Shown in pieces: positions 33,379-45,134 of a stretch of DNA of 64,000 nt (its first letter is position 1; each line of letters opens with the position of its first letter). Both the position numbers and the translations under genes were made by a program. The notes under the pieces were generated by a model, which worked only from the letters and a program-made list of their open reading frames with translations, was not told the DNA's origin and did not search any database. Location of the stretch: the NCBI GenBank assembly GCA_943736015.1, contig OX031059.1:58291159-58355158 (forward strand), written 5' to 3'. The stretch comes from Tridacna crocea. Taxonomy: Eukaryota; Mollusca; Bivalvia; Cardiida; Cardiidae.

Positions 33379-34923
33379 GTCTTGGAAGTAAAATCTTTTA
33401 ATGGATATCAAACAATCCTTCTTCTCACTTTGAAAAATTTTAAAGTGCATACAGTGACGTAAGTATAATATTTCTGAACCGAAATATTCTCACTGTGGTA
33501 CAATCTTTGGATATTTCCGTGAAGGCTCGTTTTACAAGGCTGTAAAAGAATCAGAACCAAATTTGATAGTCTAGCTAGAGAATTTTATGACTTTCAAGCA
33601 ATACACTGTAAATTTTGAGAAACACGACACGTGTTTTTAGGGTATTACATACTAGATCTAAAACACCGGTATTTTTAGAATAAATACTGGTGTTTTGTAC
33701 GTGTTTTGGTGTCTTAGTGAGCGTGTTTTATACCATAACACCCGTCGTTTTGTTTGTTGACGGTCTTACAGAAGATGGCTTCGGATGCTTATTTCTATTC
33801 GAGGCACTGATTTGTGTAAGTATATTATGTTAAATGTTATCTTGTTAATTATTTAAAAGATAATGATGTAGAATAAAGTTATAACATATAAAATAGCATA
33901 AGTGAGCTGAGCTTCAAATGATTCTTGTCTCGATTACAGTGACTGTTTAAAGGGTTGCCCTCTCTCTGTTAAAATACATATAGATACCTCCTCATATACA
34001 TCGAGCTAGGCGTTAAAAACGCTATAAATGCCTCAGAATCAATGGGCACATTTGGCATCTAAGTTTATAAAACGGGTCACTGTTTTTAACGTGTTGCACT
34101 TGTAAAACACGAGGGCGTTTTATTAGAGGTATGCAGTCACTTCGTTTTCTTCTTTAATAATGTCATGTCGAAAGTTTTCCTTTGTCAGTACTTTATAATA
34201 GGTACCAAAAAATGGTGTGGAATACTAAGACTATGGTAAGAAGTGGTAAGATTATTGTACGAAATAGTATTGTAGTAGGAAATGGTTCAAGTTGTGGTAC
34301 GAAGTGCCTGGTGCGAAAGGGTTATGGCACAAAACGTCCGTAATTCTTTTTTTAGCACTCTACGGCCTTTTTTTTCTCTCTCTCTCTTTTTTTCAATATT
34401 ATTTTCAAAACAGCCATTTTCATGAAAGAAATGGTCATTTCGGAACCTATTTTAAATGAAAACTGTAAAATAATAGATTTTAAAGATATATTTATCAAAT
34501 CATTCTTACTGAGACGCTTATTGACGACTGTAAAATTCACGATGACAAGCGCCTAAGAAAAAGCGGGCCTTTTGCAGACGCTTCTTCCTGGACGGCTTAT
34601 TGAAAATTTCGGACAATAAATTTCAAAAATACTTGTATTTCCACGGTAAATTTGCATTCCTTTGCAATTCAGCATAAATTTCAAACTTATCCCCGTAATC
34701 TGAATGTGTATCAGGGTATTTTATATTTTACTGCCAGTTTATTCGTGATGATGTTTCTCCATTTCCAGTTGTCTACTGGAGATGATTGTGGGTGGGATAA
34801 AGTGTTTTTTCACACACAATAAAAACCAACTAAACAAGGCTGATAATGATGTTTCATGGTACTGCACATCCTGCATACAAGCTTGTTACATGTTTAGTTA
34901 GTGGTGAATTGATTAAAGTGGTA
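33379..34923. other. Non-coding, with AAAACAC-rich block and GTACGAAATG repeats
   Basis: 33602-33760 and about 34080-34135 are rich in GTGTTTT or AAAACAC words, matching a block at 45135-45395. 34200-34340 repeats TGGTACGAAGTG-type words akin to 19395-19575. ATGGCTTCGGATGC near 33775 has a good start context but stops after 11 codons. Confidence 0.4.
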
Positions 34924-35972
34924 GAGCAAAGTACCCTAATGTCGGCATACCCGTAATTTCGACACCCCTTACTATTTATGCATATGTAGTAAAATCTATT
35001 TTCACTTCATCTATTAATCGCTTCATCCGACTAGATCATGACTTCAAAATATTTTTGACGTCTTGATAAAATCTCGGTTCAAAAGGCACTCACTTTATCG
35101 GAAATTTTTGGTGCAGACCGATTTTGTTTCTTGAAAAAGTTTTTTAAAAACTAGATCTAGCCGTTAACACTTTCCATAAGGACAGGGCTTTATGAAAAGT
35201 GAAGAAAAATTGAATTTTTTTCATCAATTCAATACTTGCAGTATTGAAATAGCCCTGTACCATGTTTATTATGATGATTTGATGTTTAGATTTTCTATTC
35301 GCACCTGGAATAAATTTTAGCAGAGGTGTCGAAAATTGGAAACAAAATTGAAAGGGGTGCCGTAGTTTCGCCACCCAACTGAGAAATAATATAATAAAAT
35401 TCTACTATCAGTCCAGAAGCACCTGTAGTTTTGTGGTTAAGGGTGCAGTCTGCCATGCAGACATCTTTAATACTGCTGTATGTTCAAACCAGAATTTCTG
35501 CTTTTTTTTTTTTCAACTTTTTTTTTAAATACTTTGGCTACGTCCTTAGTCAAATCGAACAAATGAATGAACTTTTGTCCTTTAGCACAATTTTATCTCA
35601 TTAGCAATTACGGATAAATCAAACTCGTTTACCAGCCTGAAAACTTGCAATGGTTGCTTCCCTTGTGATTGGTAAATGGCGGATAACTGTCAAAATCACA
35701 TGTTTATGTACAGTAATCTGCATCTTTTTTTTCAAAACAAAACAAGGGCGTCGAAATTACGATCCCCATGTCTAAATAAAGAACCATACCCTGGGTTACG
35801 TTTATATTGAAAATATCATACAGGAATCGCACAGGTGACAATTTGAAGCATAAAATGTGTCGGGATGTTATTGTTCTTTGTCAAGGTATGTCGAAATTAG
35901 GTCATCTACAAACGGTATCTCATACATGATAAAATTTTACTGTTAACCTGTCGAAATTTGGGTACTTTGCTC
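34924..35972. mobile_element. Non-autonomous Tc1/mariner- or pogo-like element with TA duplication
   Basis: Terminal repeats GAGCAAAGTACCC and its exact inverse, with TA on both sides (34922-34923, 35973-35974). Words like GTCGAAATTACG occur near both ends and inside (about 34957, 35326, 35357, 35747, 35887, 35950), suggesting repeated transposase-binding sites. No transposase frame. A tRNA-like SINE remnant lies inside (35405-35500). Confidence 0.7.
35405..35500 (+). repeat. tRNA-like SINE head, eroded
   Basis: A-box-like TGTAGTTTTGTGGTTAAGGG and B-box-like TATGTTCAAACCA are spaced as in a tRNA-derived promoter. A T-rich stretch follows. No cloverleaf good enough for a functional tRNA. Confidence 0.4.
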
Positions 35973-36004
35973 TATAAAGCATATCATACCCAATACTTTT
36001 GGGA

Positions 36005-36274
36005 TTGGTTGGTTCGTTGTATTGGGGTTTAATGCCACTTTAACAGCTAAGGTCATATCATGGCAGTTGGTGACTCACATATGTTTCCTGGCTTTCTCAC
36101 ACCAGTGCTAACACACCTATCTTTCCAAAGCCAACGACTACTTTTCTCACATGTGTCAGTAGAGGTGAGAGGCGAAAATATGCCAGAAAGAAGTTTGGCT
36201 CAACCGGGTATCGAACATGTCACGAGTTCACCAGGTCACGAGTCTGACATGCTTTGAGCCACCGAGGCGGGGCG
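36005..36274 (-). mobile_element. tRNA-derived SINE, minus strand, perfect 12-bp duplication
   Basis: On the minus strand: tRNA-like head with A-box region GGTGGCTCAAAGCATG and B-box-like TGTTCGATACCC, unrelated body, and end GGCATTAAACCCCAATACAA followed by CGAACCAACC. ATACTTTTGGGA flanks it exactly at 35993-36004 and 36275-36286. The body differs from the SINE at 29133, so this may be another subfamily. Confidence 0.8.
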
Positions 36275-36527
36275 ATACTTTTGGGAAGTTTGGATTGCCA
36301 ATTGTGGGTATTTTCTAAGCTTTCCAAACATCAATGTGACCTGTATGACATCTGTAAAAACAGAAGTGTATAGATGAGTAATCTCTTCACCCCTTTGGCC
36401 CTGAAATTGTAACTGCAACACTGAGTTGTCGTGTGTGTGCCTTTTTTGTATATCTTACACATAGTCTTTTTAAGAATAAGGTTAGCGATGCTATGGCTGT
36501 CCAGGGCTTTTTTTCCTTGTATTTTGA

Positions 36528-36692
36528 GTAGAAACTGACTAGAAATTTAAAATTTGTTTTGTGAAGGGTAGAAAACATTGTTGGAAAAGGAGAAAATGCT
36601 GGTAACCAGCATTTTCTCCTTTTCCCACAATGTTTTCTAAAGGTTTCTTTCTCAGGGGTGTCAAAAGTAGGGATTGTGTGGTAATGGGTTAA
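36528..36692 (+). mobile_element. Palindromic TTAA-type MITE, 5' truncated
   Basis: Starts within GAAACTGACTAGAAATTTAA, has the perfect core (GGAGAAAATGCTGGT plus its inverse) and the full right end GGGATTGTGTGGTAATGGGT closing in TTAA. Confidence 0.88.
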
Positions 36693-37259
36693 TCGAAGGA
36701 ATTAATTTTTTGTAAGCATCATTCAATATTAAATCCATTGACATGTTATATAATTGTCTTTGGTAAAAACTTAAGGTGACAAAAAAAAGGTTTTCTTAAC
36801 ACATTCAAACTCGGTTTTTAACAGTAGTGTTAAAAAGGGCTCTAAGCCTATATGTGCAAATTCTGTGAGATATTTGGCCAAAGTTTAAACAGTTAAAATT
36901 TGAATGTTGAATCTGTTTCACTTGTTAATTAAATTGCTGCCCCTTCTATATACTGTATATACGTACACTGCCATTGTTTTATTGATGTACATTGAAGTCT
37001 GTCTAATTTCCCAATTGGGCCAAAATCATGCTTGAATTTCCCAAAATGAAAGGCTAAGGCCCCTTTCCAATTTTTGGAAAAAAAGCCCTGCTGTCATTTC
37101 ATACAATATGTTTTATCGAATGAATACTCTTTAAAATGAAAGTTTAAGGAAGGGAAAACATTTATTCCATATGTCATTGTACTGATATACATGTATATTG
37201 TCTCAGTCCTATTAGAAATAATACCAAAATGCATTTTTGCTTATGTGTTCATTCTTTAG

Positions 37260-39408
37260 TGTTTCTTTGCGGAAGTACACGAGACATATTGTGCGTCTTC
37301 ATAATAATGATCCCAACTTCTTCATAGAGCGAGAGAGAGAGAGAGATTTAAGCAATAGGCAGGTATGATTAAGATATATTCTGTGCTGTGCTGCTTATAT
37401 GACCTGGCTGACTGCATCTGATTTCAGATGATGATTGAAATAAGTACATCCTTGGTGTGGATCATTTAAATACTTGTGCTGACAGATAGACACAAATGTT
37501 TGAAGCAGTAACCTTGTTGAAGCCTGGTGGCAAGGAGGTAAGTTCATGAAGATTTTACTGCATAGTTTGTCATGAGAAAACCTGCTATTTGTACATGTAT
37601 GTGAAAACGAAGGTGCAGATCAGCTGTGTAGTAACTGTGCAGCCAATCAGTGCCTTTGTTTTTGCCACAATGATAATACAATCCATGTACTTTCTTCAAA
37701 CATCTCAGATCTACCCATCTTTTGTGGCTGTACAGCCTTGTTTGTGTTTGGCCTGCCTTGAAACCCTGAAGACAGATTTTCTCCCAATGAAGCTCACATC
37801 CATACATTGTAAATAACAAAGAAGTTACATGTATATCTGAAATACACAGTATGTAAAAGTTTCTGAATAAGTAATCATATTCCACACTTTCAACAATCTT
37901 CCATACAATGTTTGCAATAATATTGATAACAGTAATGATAATGGATATTGTTGTTTCAAGAGGCTAACATGATCCTAAAAATATGGACACATGGTGTCTA
38001 AATTAAGTTGCTGACAGGGATGTTATGCCTCAAAACAAACAAAACATATTCATTCATAATAGTTCTGTAACCCATTACCACACAATCCCTACTTTTGACG
38101 CCCCTGAGAAAGAAGCCTTTAGAAAACATTGCTGGAAAAGGAGAAAATGCTGGTAACCAGCATTTTCTCCCTTCCCCACAATGTTTTCTACCCTTCACAA
38201 AACAGATTTCAAATTTTCATTCACTTTTATTTTGTCGTCTGCAAATGCTTTCAATTTGAATCAGTCTAAAATATTGTTGTTTGGTAATTGGTTAATTAAG
38301 AGCATCAAATTTCTAGTGAATGAGCCATGTTTGATAAAAAATCAGATGCATCAAAACTCAACCAATTGCAAACTGGAACCCCATAAAAGGATCAGAGAAA
38401 TTGTGCATACCCAGATCAGACACTGTATGTTCATGGTCTACTCTTTAGTCTTTTTGCTTACAGAATTTTCCATCACAAATCAAACAGAAATGAAAAAGTG
38501 CACTTGACAATCCTTAAACGACGTAATGACTTATCGAGCTTGTAATAATAGAAGAGTCCTCAGGTACACAATGGGTAAATAGTCTTATTTGGTATTATTT
38601 TAACTCATTACAGTTTACTGTTAATTCAAAAAAGAGGAAATAGGTGAACAGTGCAGACCCAGATCAGATGCCCCATATATCCCAGCTTCTGATCAGGGTT
38701 TACACTCTTTGCAAACAGGAATTTCTGTTAAAAATAAAAGTAAAGAAAAAATTAGACCAGACATCCTTTTACTGCCTTGTATTTTAATACAGTATTGCCT
38801 TGCATCTCTTAACCCTTTACCAAACAATCCCTGGTTTTAACGACCCTGAGGAAGAAGCCTTCTGAAAACAATGTGGGAAATGGTAACCAACATTTTCTCC
38901 ATTTCCTGCAATGTTTTCTATCCTGCAAAAAACAAATTTCAATTCTTGATATACTTTTATTTTGTTGCAAGTGCTTCCAATTTGGACTGGTCTAAAATTT
39001 TGTTGTTTGGTAAAGAGTTAAATGGGATGAAGTCAAACAGTGCACGTCCAGATCAGACTTTGCATATACATGTATTGCAGCTTCTAATGGGAGTCTGCAC
39101 TGTATCCTAACAAGAATTTCTAATAAAGATCAAAATTAGATTAAAATTAGACCAGACATCCCTTGATGGAAAATGGACTCCTTGCGTTTATTGTCATGGA
39201 GGAATCCATGGCATAAAATTAAATGGTTTCAACCTTTCAGTCAGGACCCATGAATTGACATGTATATTTTCAGGATGTTCAGGAGTCAGAAATTGAAAAG
39301 TTCTTGTCCTCTAAACCTATGGCTCCACCTAATCTTGTTGCTGTCGGAATGTTGAATGAAGAAGTTGACAGTGTGTTCATCGTTGGTGATGATACCAGAA
39401 TCTCCTAA
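37260..39408 (+). CDS. Candidate spliced host gene, three possible exons, function unknown
   Basis: Not recognised. Three open segments have splice signals and matching phase. Exon A is 37260-37362, after ATTCTTTAG and before GTATGA, with YTRHIVRLHNNDPNFFIE then an ERERER run encoded by a (GA)n tract. Exon B is 37490-37537, after GATAG and before GTAAGT, with MFEAVTLLKPGGKE. Exon C is 39274-39408, after TATTTTCAG and ending at TAA, with IEKFLSSKPMAPPNLVAVG and VDSVFIVGDDTRIS. A ends and B begins on whole codons, and B to C is also phase 0. The peptide looks like ordinary protein, with no low-complexity part except ERERER. Alternatively B could start at ATG 37496 to give a 58-residue protein, or all three could be chance. 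A palindromic MITE and other repeats lie in the B-C intron. Confidence 0.33.
38067..38295 (-). mobile_element. Palindromic TTAA-type MITE, full-length
   Basis: GTAACCCATTACCACACAAT at the left, perfect core, blocks TATTTTGTCGTCTGCAAATG and TTCAATTTGAATCAGTC, and right end TTGTTTGGTAATTGGTTAA. Confidence 0.9.
38809..39021 (-). mobile_element. Palindromic TTAA-type MITE, core partly deleted
   Basis: TTAACCCTTTACCAAACAAT at the left and TTGTTTGGTAAAGAGTTAA at the right are clear. One arm of the core is deleted, leaving GTGGGAAATGGTAACCAACA. Confidence 0.85.
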
Positions 39409-39927
39409 CTACTAAGTCACTGAATGAGGCACTGTTTCTTTTTTTAGCTTGGTATTATATTACAGATTTGGAGTACCCAAGATGCTACTCACAACTGCTA
39501 GGTTTTTGCCAGCAACTGGTGATAAACAACCATTTCAATGCCAGAAATCTACAGCCCTTATTCAATTTCTGAATAAAGTGGAAAAAGCTGTGACTACAGT
39601 TAGAGACTATAGTCTATTGTTCTTTAATCCTAGTCAAAGACATTTTAATTTTGTGATTTACCAACTTCTGCATTTTGCACATTTTGTGCAAGAAAAATTA
39701 GAAATTACTCAACAAATTTTTGTCAGTGCGAACAGTTGATGCAGAGAAATATATAATGTATGGTATTTCTCCTCTGTAAAAGTTAAAGCTAAAATCAAAC
39801 CAAATTCATTAGGATTGCTCAGACACTTACTGCCGCCCCTCATGAGGCTTACATGTTGGAAAATATGAGAGTTCTATGCAGGAGCCTGCAGTTTTAAAAG
39901 TCACTAGCAAGATATTTCTAAGTTAAT
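39409..39927. other. Non-coding or 3' untranslated, no recognisable feature
   Basis: A 96-codon open frame at 39449-39739 has no recognisable motif. If the candidate gene is real this could be its 3' end. Confidence 0.35.
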
Positions 39928-39929
39928 TG

Positions 39930-40375
39930 AATAGAGGATATTTGGTTTCTTTTGGTGAAAGGTTGAAATTTATTTCATAGAGTGAACACCATTGATAACA
40001 TTTTCACAAGTGGCTGTGCCACTCATGAAAATATTACCAATGGTATTCACTTGATGAAATAAATTTCAATCTTTCACCAACAACAAATATTCTATTTATT
40101 TCATGCTTTTAACCCTTTCTGGGAGGAACTTTATCAAAATCCAGTTATTCCTTGTGGCATACCCCTCCAGCATAGCAACGCATTACAGTATTACTTCAAG
40201 GCGCGAGAAATGTAAGGCAAATAATGTAATATTTCCATCAGGTTGTCAGGCACGTGTCATTTACCTAAGCAACAAGAATATGAAAATCGGTATTTTTACT
40301 GGTCGTACCCATGTAGTATCGAAAATTATTTCTCTGCTATTTCTCCATATCCTACTGGAAAGCATGAAATAAAGT
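39930..40375. repeat. Dispersed 0.44-kb repeat, copy 1, with hairpin at its left end
   Basis: The left 170 bp is an inverted repeat (GAGGATATTTGGTTTCTTTT, GGTGAAAGGTTGAAATTTAT and inverses). The rest includes CCTTTCTGGGAGGA, GCATAGCAACGCATTA, AAGAATATGAAAATCGGTAT and GGAAAGCATGAAATAA. The same order recurs at 45970-46387. Confidence 0.8.
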
Positions 40376-40582
40376 AAGTTCCTTTACATCAGAAAGTAAC
40401 ATCCTCATATTTTTGTGAATTTTTAAAACTCTGGCTGAAATATGTTACAGATTTTTAGTAGTTTGTTAGTTTTAGGGTTTCAAGTGACTTCTCTGATGAA
40501 TTGGGGAGGTCAATTCTTTTCATATTTCACATGTAGTGGGGAAACAAATAGTCATGGTTTTTGTTAGGCAGATAAAAACTGT

Positions 40583-40824
40583 GGGCCCAGTTGCTCAAAG
40601 CTGAACACATCGTTAATTGAAGAGATGTTAGCATTTGTATCATGTAATACAAGAAAAGGTGATTTTTTTAATGAAAAAATGTGTGTAGATTTTTCAATGC
40701 AAAGGCTGCTCACATTTTTTCAGCAAAAAATACCAGTATATGCAATAATATCTTCATTAGAACACTTAAAGAAATGACCCGAAACAAGCTTGTTTAGCTA
40801 ACAAGGCTTTGAACAACTGGGCCC
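40583..40824. mobile_element. MITE with GGGCCCAGTTG termini
   Basis: Left end GGGCCCAGTTGCTCAAAGC, right end the inverse with one change. 242 bp, no coding capacity, no clear target duplication. Confidence 0.65.
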
Positions 40825-40974
40825 CGGTTGCTACTGCAACTTATAATTACTATAGACTTATAAGGGAAAAAGTGGAAATTGTTTCTAGAATATTGTCTTT
40901 CCTGTACTCACAGTGCCTTGTTTTGAAGAACAAAAAAATTGTATGATGAACCATTGTAAATTTAGTCCTACTGT

Positions 40975-41199
40975 CTCCATTACCACACAATCCCTAATTT
41001 TGACGACCCTGAGAAGGAGCCTTTAGAAAACATTGTGGGAAACTGAGAAAATGCTAGTAACCAGCAATTTCTCCTTTTCCCACAATGTTTTCTACCATTC
41101 ACAAAACAAATTTCAGATTTTCAATCACTTTTATTTTGTCCACTGCAAATGCTTTTGATTTGGACAAAACTAAAATATTGTGGTTTGGTAACGAGTTAA
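40975..41199 (-). mobile_element. Palindromic TTAA-type MITE
   Basis: Left CCATTACCACACAATCCCTA, core with two changes (GAGAAAATGCTAGTA, ACCAGCAATTTCTCC), right end GTTTGGTAACGAGTTAA. Confidence 0.87.
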
Positions 41200-41407
41200 T
41201 ACATGTAACATTCCTCATTGCTACAGATTTAAAACGCATGGTTGTGGTTCTCAAAATCATTTTACTAATTCTGTTGAACACAGTTAAACTTTTTTTTACA
41301 TGATCCATTTCGTTTTTATATTTATTTCTACAACCAAGAAAAATAACTGTGTATATTACCATCATGGTCATTTTTGCATTCATTTCTCAAATCCTGTAAA
41401 AGAATTT

Positions 41408-41636
41408 TTAACTCATTACCAAACAACAATATTTTAGGTTTGTCCAAATCGAAAGCATTTGCAGACAATAACATAAAAGTGACTGAAAATTTGAATTTTT
41501 TTTTTTTGTGAAGGGTAGAAAACATGACAAAAGGAGAAAATGCTGGTTACCAGCATTTTCTCCTTTTCCTACAATGTTTTCTAAAGGCTTCTTTCTCAGG
41601 GGCGTCAAAAGTAGGGATTGTGTGGTAATGGGCTAA
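41408..41636 (+). mobile_element. Palindromic TTAA-type MITE
   Basis: Left TTAACTCATTACCAAACAAC, perfect core after AACATGACAAAAGG (the usual GTGGG shortened), right GGATTGTGTGGTAATGGGCT. Confidence 0.88.
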
Positions 41637-41683
41637 ATGACAGTTCTTAAGCTTTTGCCATTGTTTTGTTGAATAAATGTTCT

Positions 41684-41896
41684 TTAACTCTTTATCACAC
41701 AATCCCTACTTTGGACGACTCTAAGAAAAACGCCTTCTGAAAACATTGTGGGAAAAGGAGGAAATGGTGATAAACAGCATTATCTCCTTTTCCCACAATG
41801 TTTTCAACCCTTCACAAAACAAATTTCAAACTTTCAGTCATTTGTATTTGGTCGTCTGCAAATGCTTTGGATTTGGACAAACATAAAATAAGTTAA
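41684..41896 (-). mobile_element. Palindromic TTAA-type MITE, shares its right TTAA with the next copy
   Basis: Left TTAACTCTTTATCACACAAT, core changed to GGAGGAAATGGTGATAAACA, right end lost inside ACATAAAATAAG just before TTAA at 41893, where another copy starts. Confidence 0.85.
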
Positions 41897-43005
41897 CTCT
41901 TTACCACACAATCCCAACCTTTAATGACCCTGAAAAAGGAAGCCTTTGAAAACATTGTGGAAAAAGGAGAAAATGCTGGTTACCAGCATTTTCTCCTTTT
42001 CCCACAAAGTTTTCTACATTCTACATTCTTCCATTTCAAGTTTAGAATTTCCATTTCTTACGCAATAAAGTCTGTATTTTTGGTCAGATTTCCATGAAAT
42101 TTGCAGAGTTTGTTTATCTTATCAATAGCTTCAACCCTAGATTTTGAAAAAATTCTTACAAACAGTATGGGAAAAGTAGCCATTTCAAGTTGAAAACTGT
42201 TATTTCTTGTTTACACAATAAAGTCTTCATTTTTGGTCAGATTTCCGTGTTACTTACACAGTTTGTTTATCTCATCAATAGCTTGAGCCGTATTGATTTT
42301 GAAAAAAATCCGACAAACAGTATGGGAAAAGTAGCCATTTCAAGTTTAAAATTTCCATTTCTTGTTTATGCGATAAAGTCTTCATTTTTGGTCAAATTTT
42401 CTTGAAATTTGCAGAGTTTGTTTATCTTAACAATAGCTTCAATCCTATTGATTTTGAAAAAGTTCCAGCAAACAGTATGGGAAAAGTAGCCATTTCAAGT
42501 TGAAAACTTTCATTTCTTGTTTACGCGATTAAGTCTTCATTTTTGGTCAGATTTCCGTGAAATGTGCACAGTTTGTTTATCTCATCAATAGCTTGAATCC
42601 TATTGATTTTGAAAAAAATCCGACAAACAGTATGGGAAAAGTAGCCATTTCAAATTGAACAATTTCATTACCTGTTTACACTATAAAGTATTCATTTGTG
42701 ATCAGATTTTTATGAATTTTTTTTTCAGCTTGTTTATCCCATCAATTGCTTTTTAACCCTGTTGAGTTTGAAAAAATTCAACAAACAGTAATGGAAAAGT
42801 AGCCATTTTGAGTTGAAAATGTCAATTTTTTGTCTTTTTGCTTTTTAATGAATTCCTATGTATGCTTTATTTAAAAGCAAACTCTCTACCAGTAGAGCAT
42901 ATTCAGGCCCTTCAGGACGTTCTAGTTTATTCAAATATATTTTGTTGTCTGCACATGCTTTCGATTTGGACAAGTCCAAAATTTTGTCGTTTGGTAAAGA
43001 GTTAA
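41893..43005 (-). mobile_element. Palindromic TTAA-type MITE split by a 156-bp satellite array
   Basis: First part 41893-42017: TTAACTCTTTACCACACAAT through the perfect core to TTTTCTACATTC. Second part about 42935-43005: TTTTGTTGTCTGCACATGCT, TTCGATTTGGACAAGTCC, ending GTTTGGTAAAGAGTTAA. Between them lies the tandem array at 42029-42835, so the array was inserted into or expanded within this copy. Confidence 0.75.
42029..42835. repeat. Tandem array, about 156-bp unit, five copies
   Basis: AGTATGGGAAAAGTAGCCAT recurs near 42163, 42319, 42474, 42630 and, changed, 42788, a spacing of 155-158 bp. Each unit also has TCTTCATTTTTGGTCAGATT and TTTGTTTATCTCATCAATAG. The last unit is the most diverged. 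Confidence 0.88.
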
Positions 43006-43149
43006 TTTGTAAAATGTACTATTTTTAGCATGGAAATGCTAATCATTGAATTGTTATATGTATAAGTTGTTCTATTTTTTTATTCATTTGTTGTAATCAC
43101 CACCAATGTGACTTTTATTACTGAAACATAGGGGAATACCAGCAACAGA
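43006..43149. other. Spacer between two tandem arrays
   Basis: No feature. AT-rich. Confidence 0.4.
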
Positions 43150-44130
43150 GACAGCAATGTCTTTTTTGTACGGCCGTCAAAGACGGGACGTATTATGGGA
43201 TCTCACATGGCGAACAGGCAGCCGGGTGGGCGGGTGGTGTCCAGTTCTTAGTCCAAAGCATAACTTTGTTATCTTCAGTCCGATTGACTTGAAACTTTGC
43301 ATTTGTGTTTGTTGCAATAATACAGAGTGCAGTGTGATAGAACCATAATTATACCTTATGCTGTCTTTAAATTTTTTCCTTTGATCGTTCTTTTTACTGC
43401 ATTTTCTGCTTGTCCGGAACATAACTGTCATTTTTAGTGTGAACATCTTCAAATTTGGCATGCTTGATTGTTGAAAAATTACTGAGTGCAGTGCACAAGA
43501 ACCATAACTCTTTCTAGCATGAATTTTGACTTGTTCCCCCTTAGATCTTCACTTTTATAATTTTTCTTGCTTGTCCCTAGCAAAATTTTGTTATCTTAAG
43601 TGGGAATGACTTGAAATACAGTTTGCTTATTTGTTGCAATATTTGGAAGTGCAGTGCACAAGAATTGTAACTCTACCTCATGCTGTCTTTGGATTATTTC
43701 CCTTTGATTGTCATTTTAAAAGCATTTAGCGCTTGTCTGGAATATAACTTTGTCATTTCAACTTAGAACAACTTCAAACTCGGTATGCATGTTTGTTGCA
43801 ATATTACAGAGTACAGTGCGCAAGAACAGTAACTCTGCCTAACGTGGATTTTGAGTAATTCCACTTTGACATTCATTTTTACAGTATTTCTTACTTGTCC
43901 AGAAGGCAATTTTATCACCTCAAGTCAAATTCACTTGAGACTTGGTAAACATGTTTGTTGCACTTATGAAAAATGCAGTCCACTAGAGACGTAACCTTAC
44001 CTAATATCCTTTTGGAATTATTCCCTATTCATTATTTTTTTTAACAGGTTTTCATGCTTCTCTACAATGTAACTTTGTCTTTTCATGTTGGAATGACCTG
44101 AAACTTTATATGCATGTTTTCTTAACATTA
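43150..44130. repeat. Degenerate tandem array, about 162-bp unit, five to six copies
   Basis: Headed by GACGGGACGTATTATGGGAT. GCTTGTCCGGAACATAACT-like words follow at about 43410, 43571, 43733, 43896 and 44056 (spacing 160-163 bp). Each unit carries GACTTGAAACTT, TTTGTTGCAATA, GAGTGCAGTGCACAAGAACC and CCTTTGATCGTTCTTTTTA in changed forms. Head and unit resemble a repeat common in molluscan DNA, by memory only. Confidence 0.8.
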
Positions 44131-45134
44131 GAGGAGACATTCATGCCTATTTCAATCACTTACATGATATCTGCTGTACTGCTATTTTCGTCTATCTACC
44201 CTTTACGATTATTATTCCCCCTCGACAACTGGCGGTGGGATGGGCATATCTTGCGACAATTTGCCACTCTTGCTATATGATATGTTGCATATATTTTGAA
44301 AGAAGGGTATACCCAAGAAGGGTATACCCTTGGAAGAACAGCACAACAAAAATGATTGGTCATGTCCATTTCCATGGTATCCCTGGCAACACTAAAGTGA
44401 TTTAGATTTTATTTATTTAAATTGCTGGATTACTAATCTGCTGCTTGTGCAGTTATATAAAGTTAGATTTTCAAATTGTTGACTGTTAGTTTGAAGGATA
44501 GCAGATCTTATTTGAATCATGTCATGAAAACCTGTCCTGATTTTGAACAGGTGTGACACAAACCAGGCTGTCCAACCACAAGAAAATGGTTAGAAGCTTG
44601 AAATCTAAAATTGAGGGTTAAGAGGGGTTGTGATATCAATGTAGCAAAAAACAAAGTCGCATATTAACTGTGTGGTTATCTGTGATTTTGTTTTTACATA
44701 TGCAAAAACAGGTTTTCTCATGACGAGGCTTATTTTATTAGTATTAAAAGGCTTTAATCATAAGACTGCACGTTTGGTCCCAGACCACCAAGATGAGGAA
44801 AATCTTATTGACTAAAAGATCAACAGTGCTTATGTTTCCTGAGAAAAAAATAAAATTAAATACAAATACTTATCTACCTGTTCTCAATTTACTGTGACAG
44901 TTCGTGTTAATAGTCGCAACATGAGAAAATGTGTATTCTGGTTTTGTCACCTGGCGATATTCGAATTAGGCTACACAAGTACATATGCTAGCTGCATTTG
45001 TTGAAAATGGATATAATTATGATGTTACTGACGTCATCATCATATCCATTTTTAAACCTGTTTCTCTCTATAGAGAGTGAGACAAAACTATTATTCTATA
45101 TCAAGCCTGTTCAGTGTAGTATATTTGACGTTGA
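44131..45134. other. Non-coding with a small palindrome
   Basis: Holds a short direct repeat GAAGGGTATACCC near 44306-44330 and a palindrome at 45003-45053 (AAAATGGATAT arms, TGACGTCA centre). No gene is seen. Confidence 0.45.
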
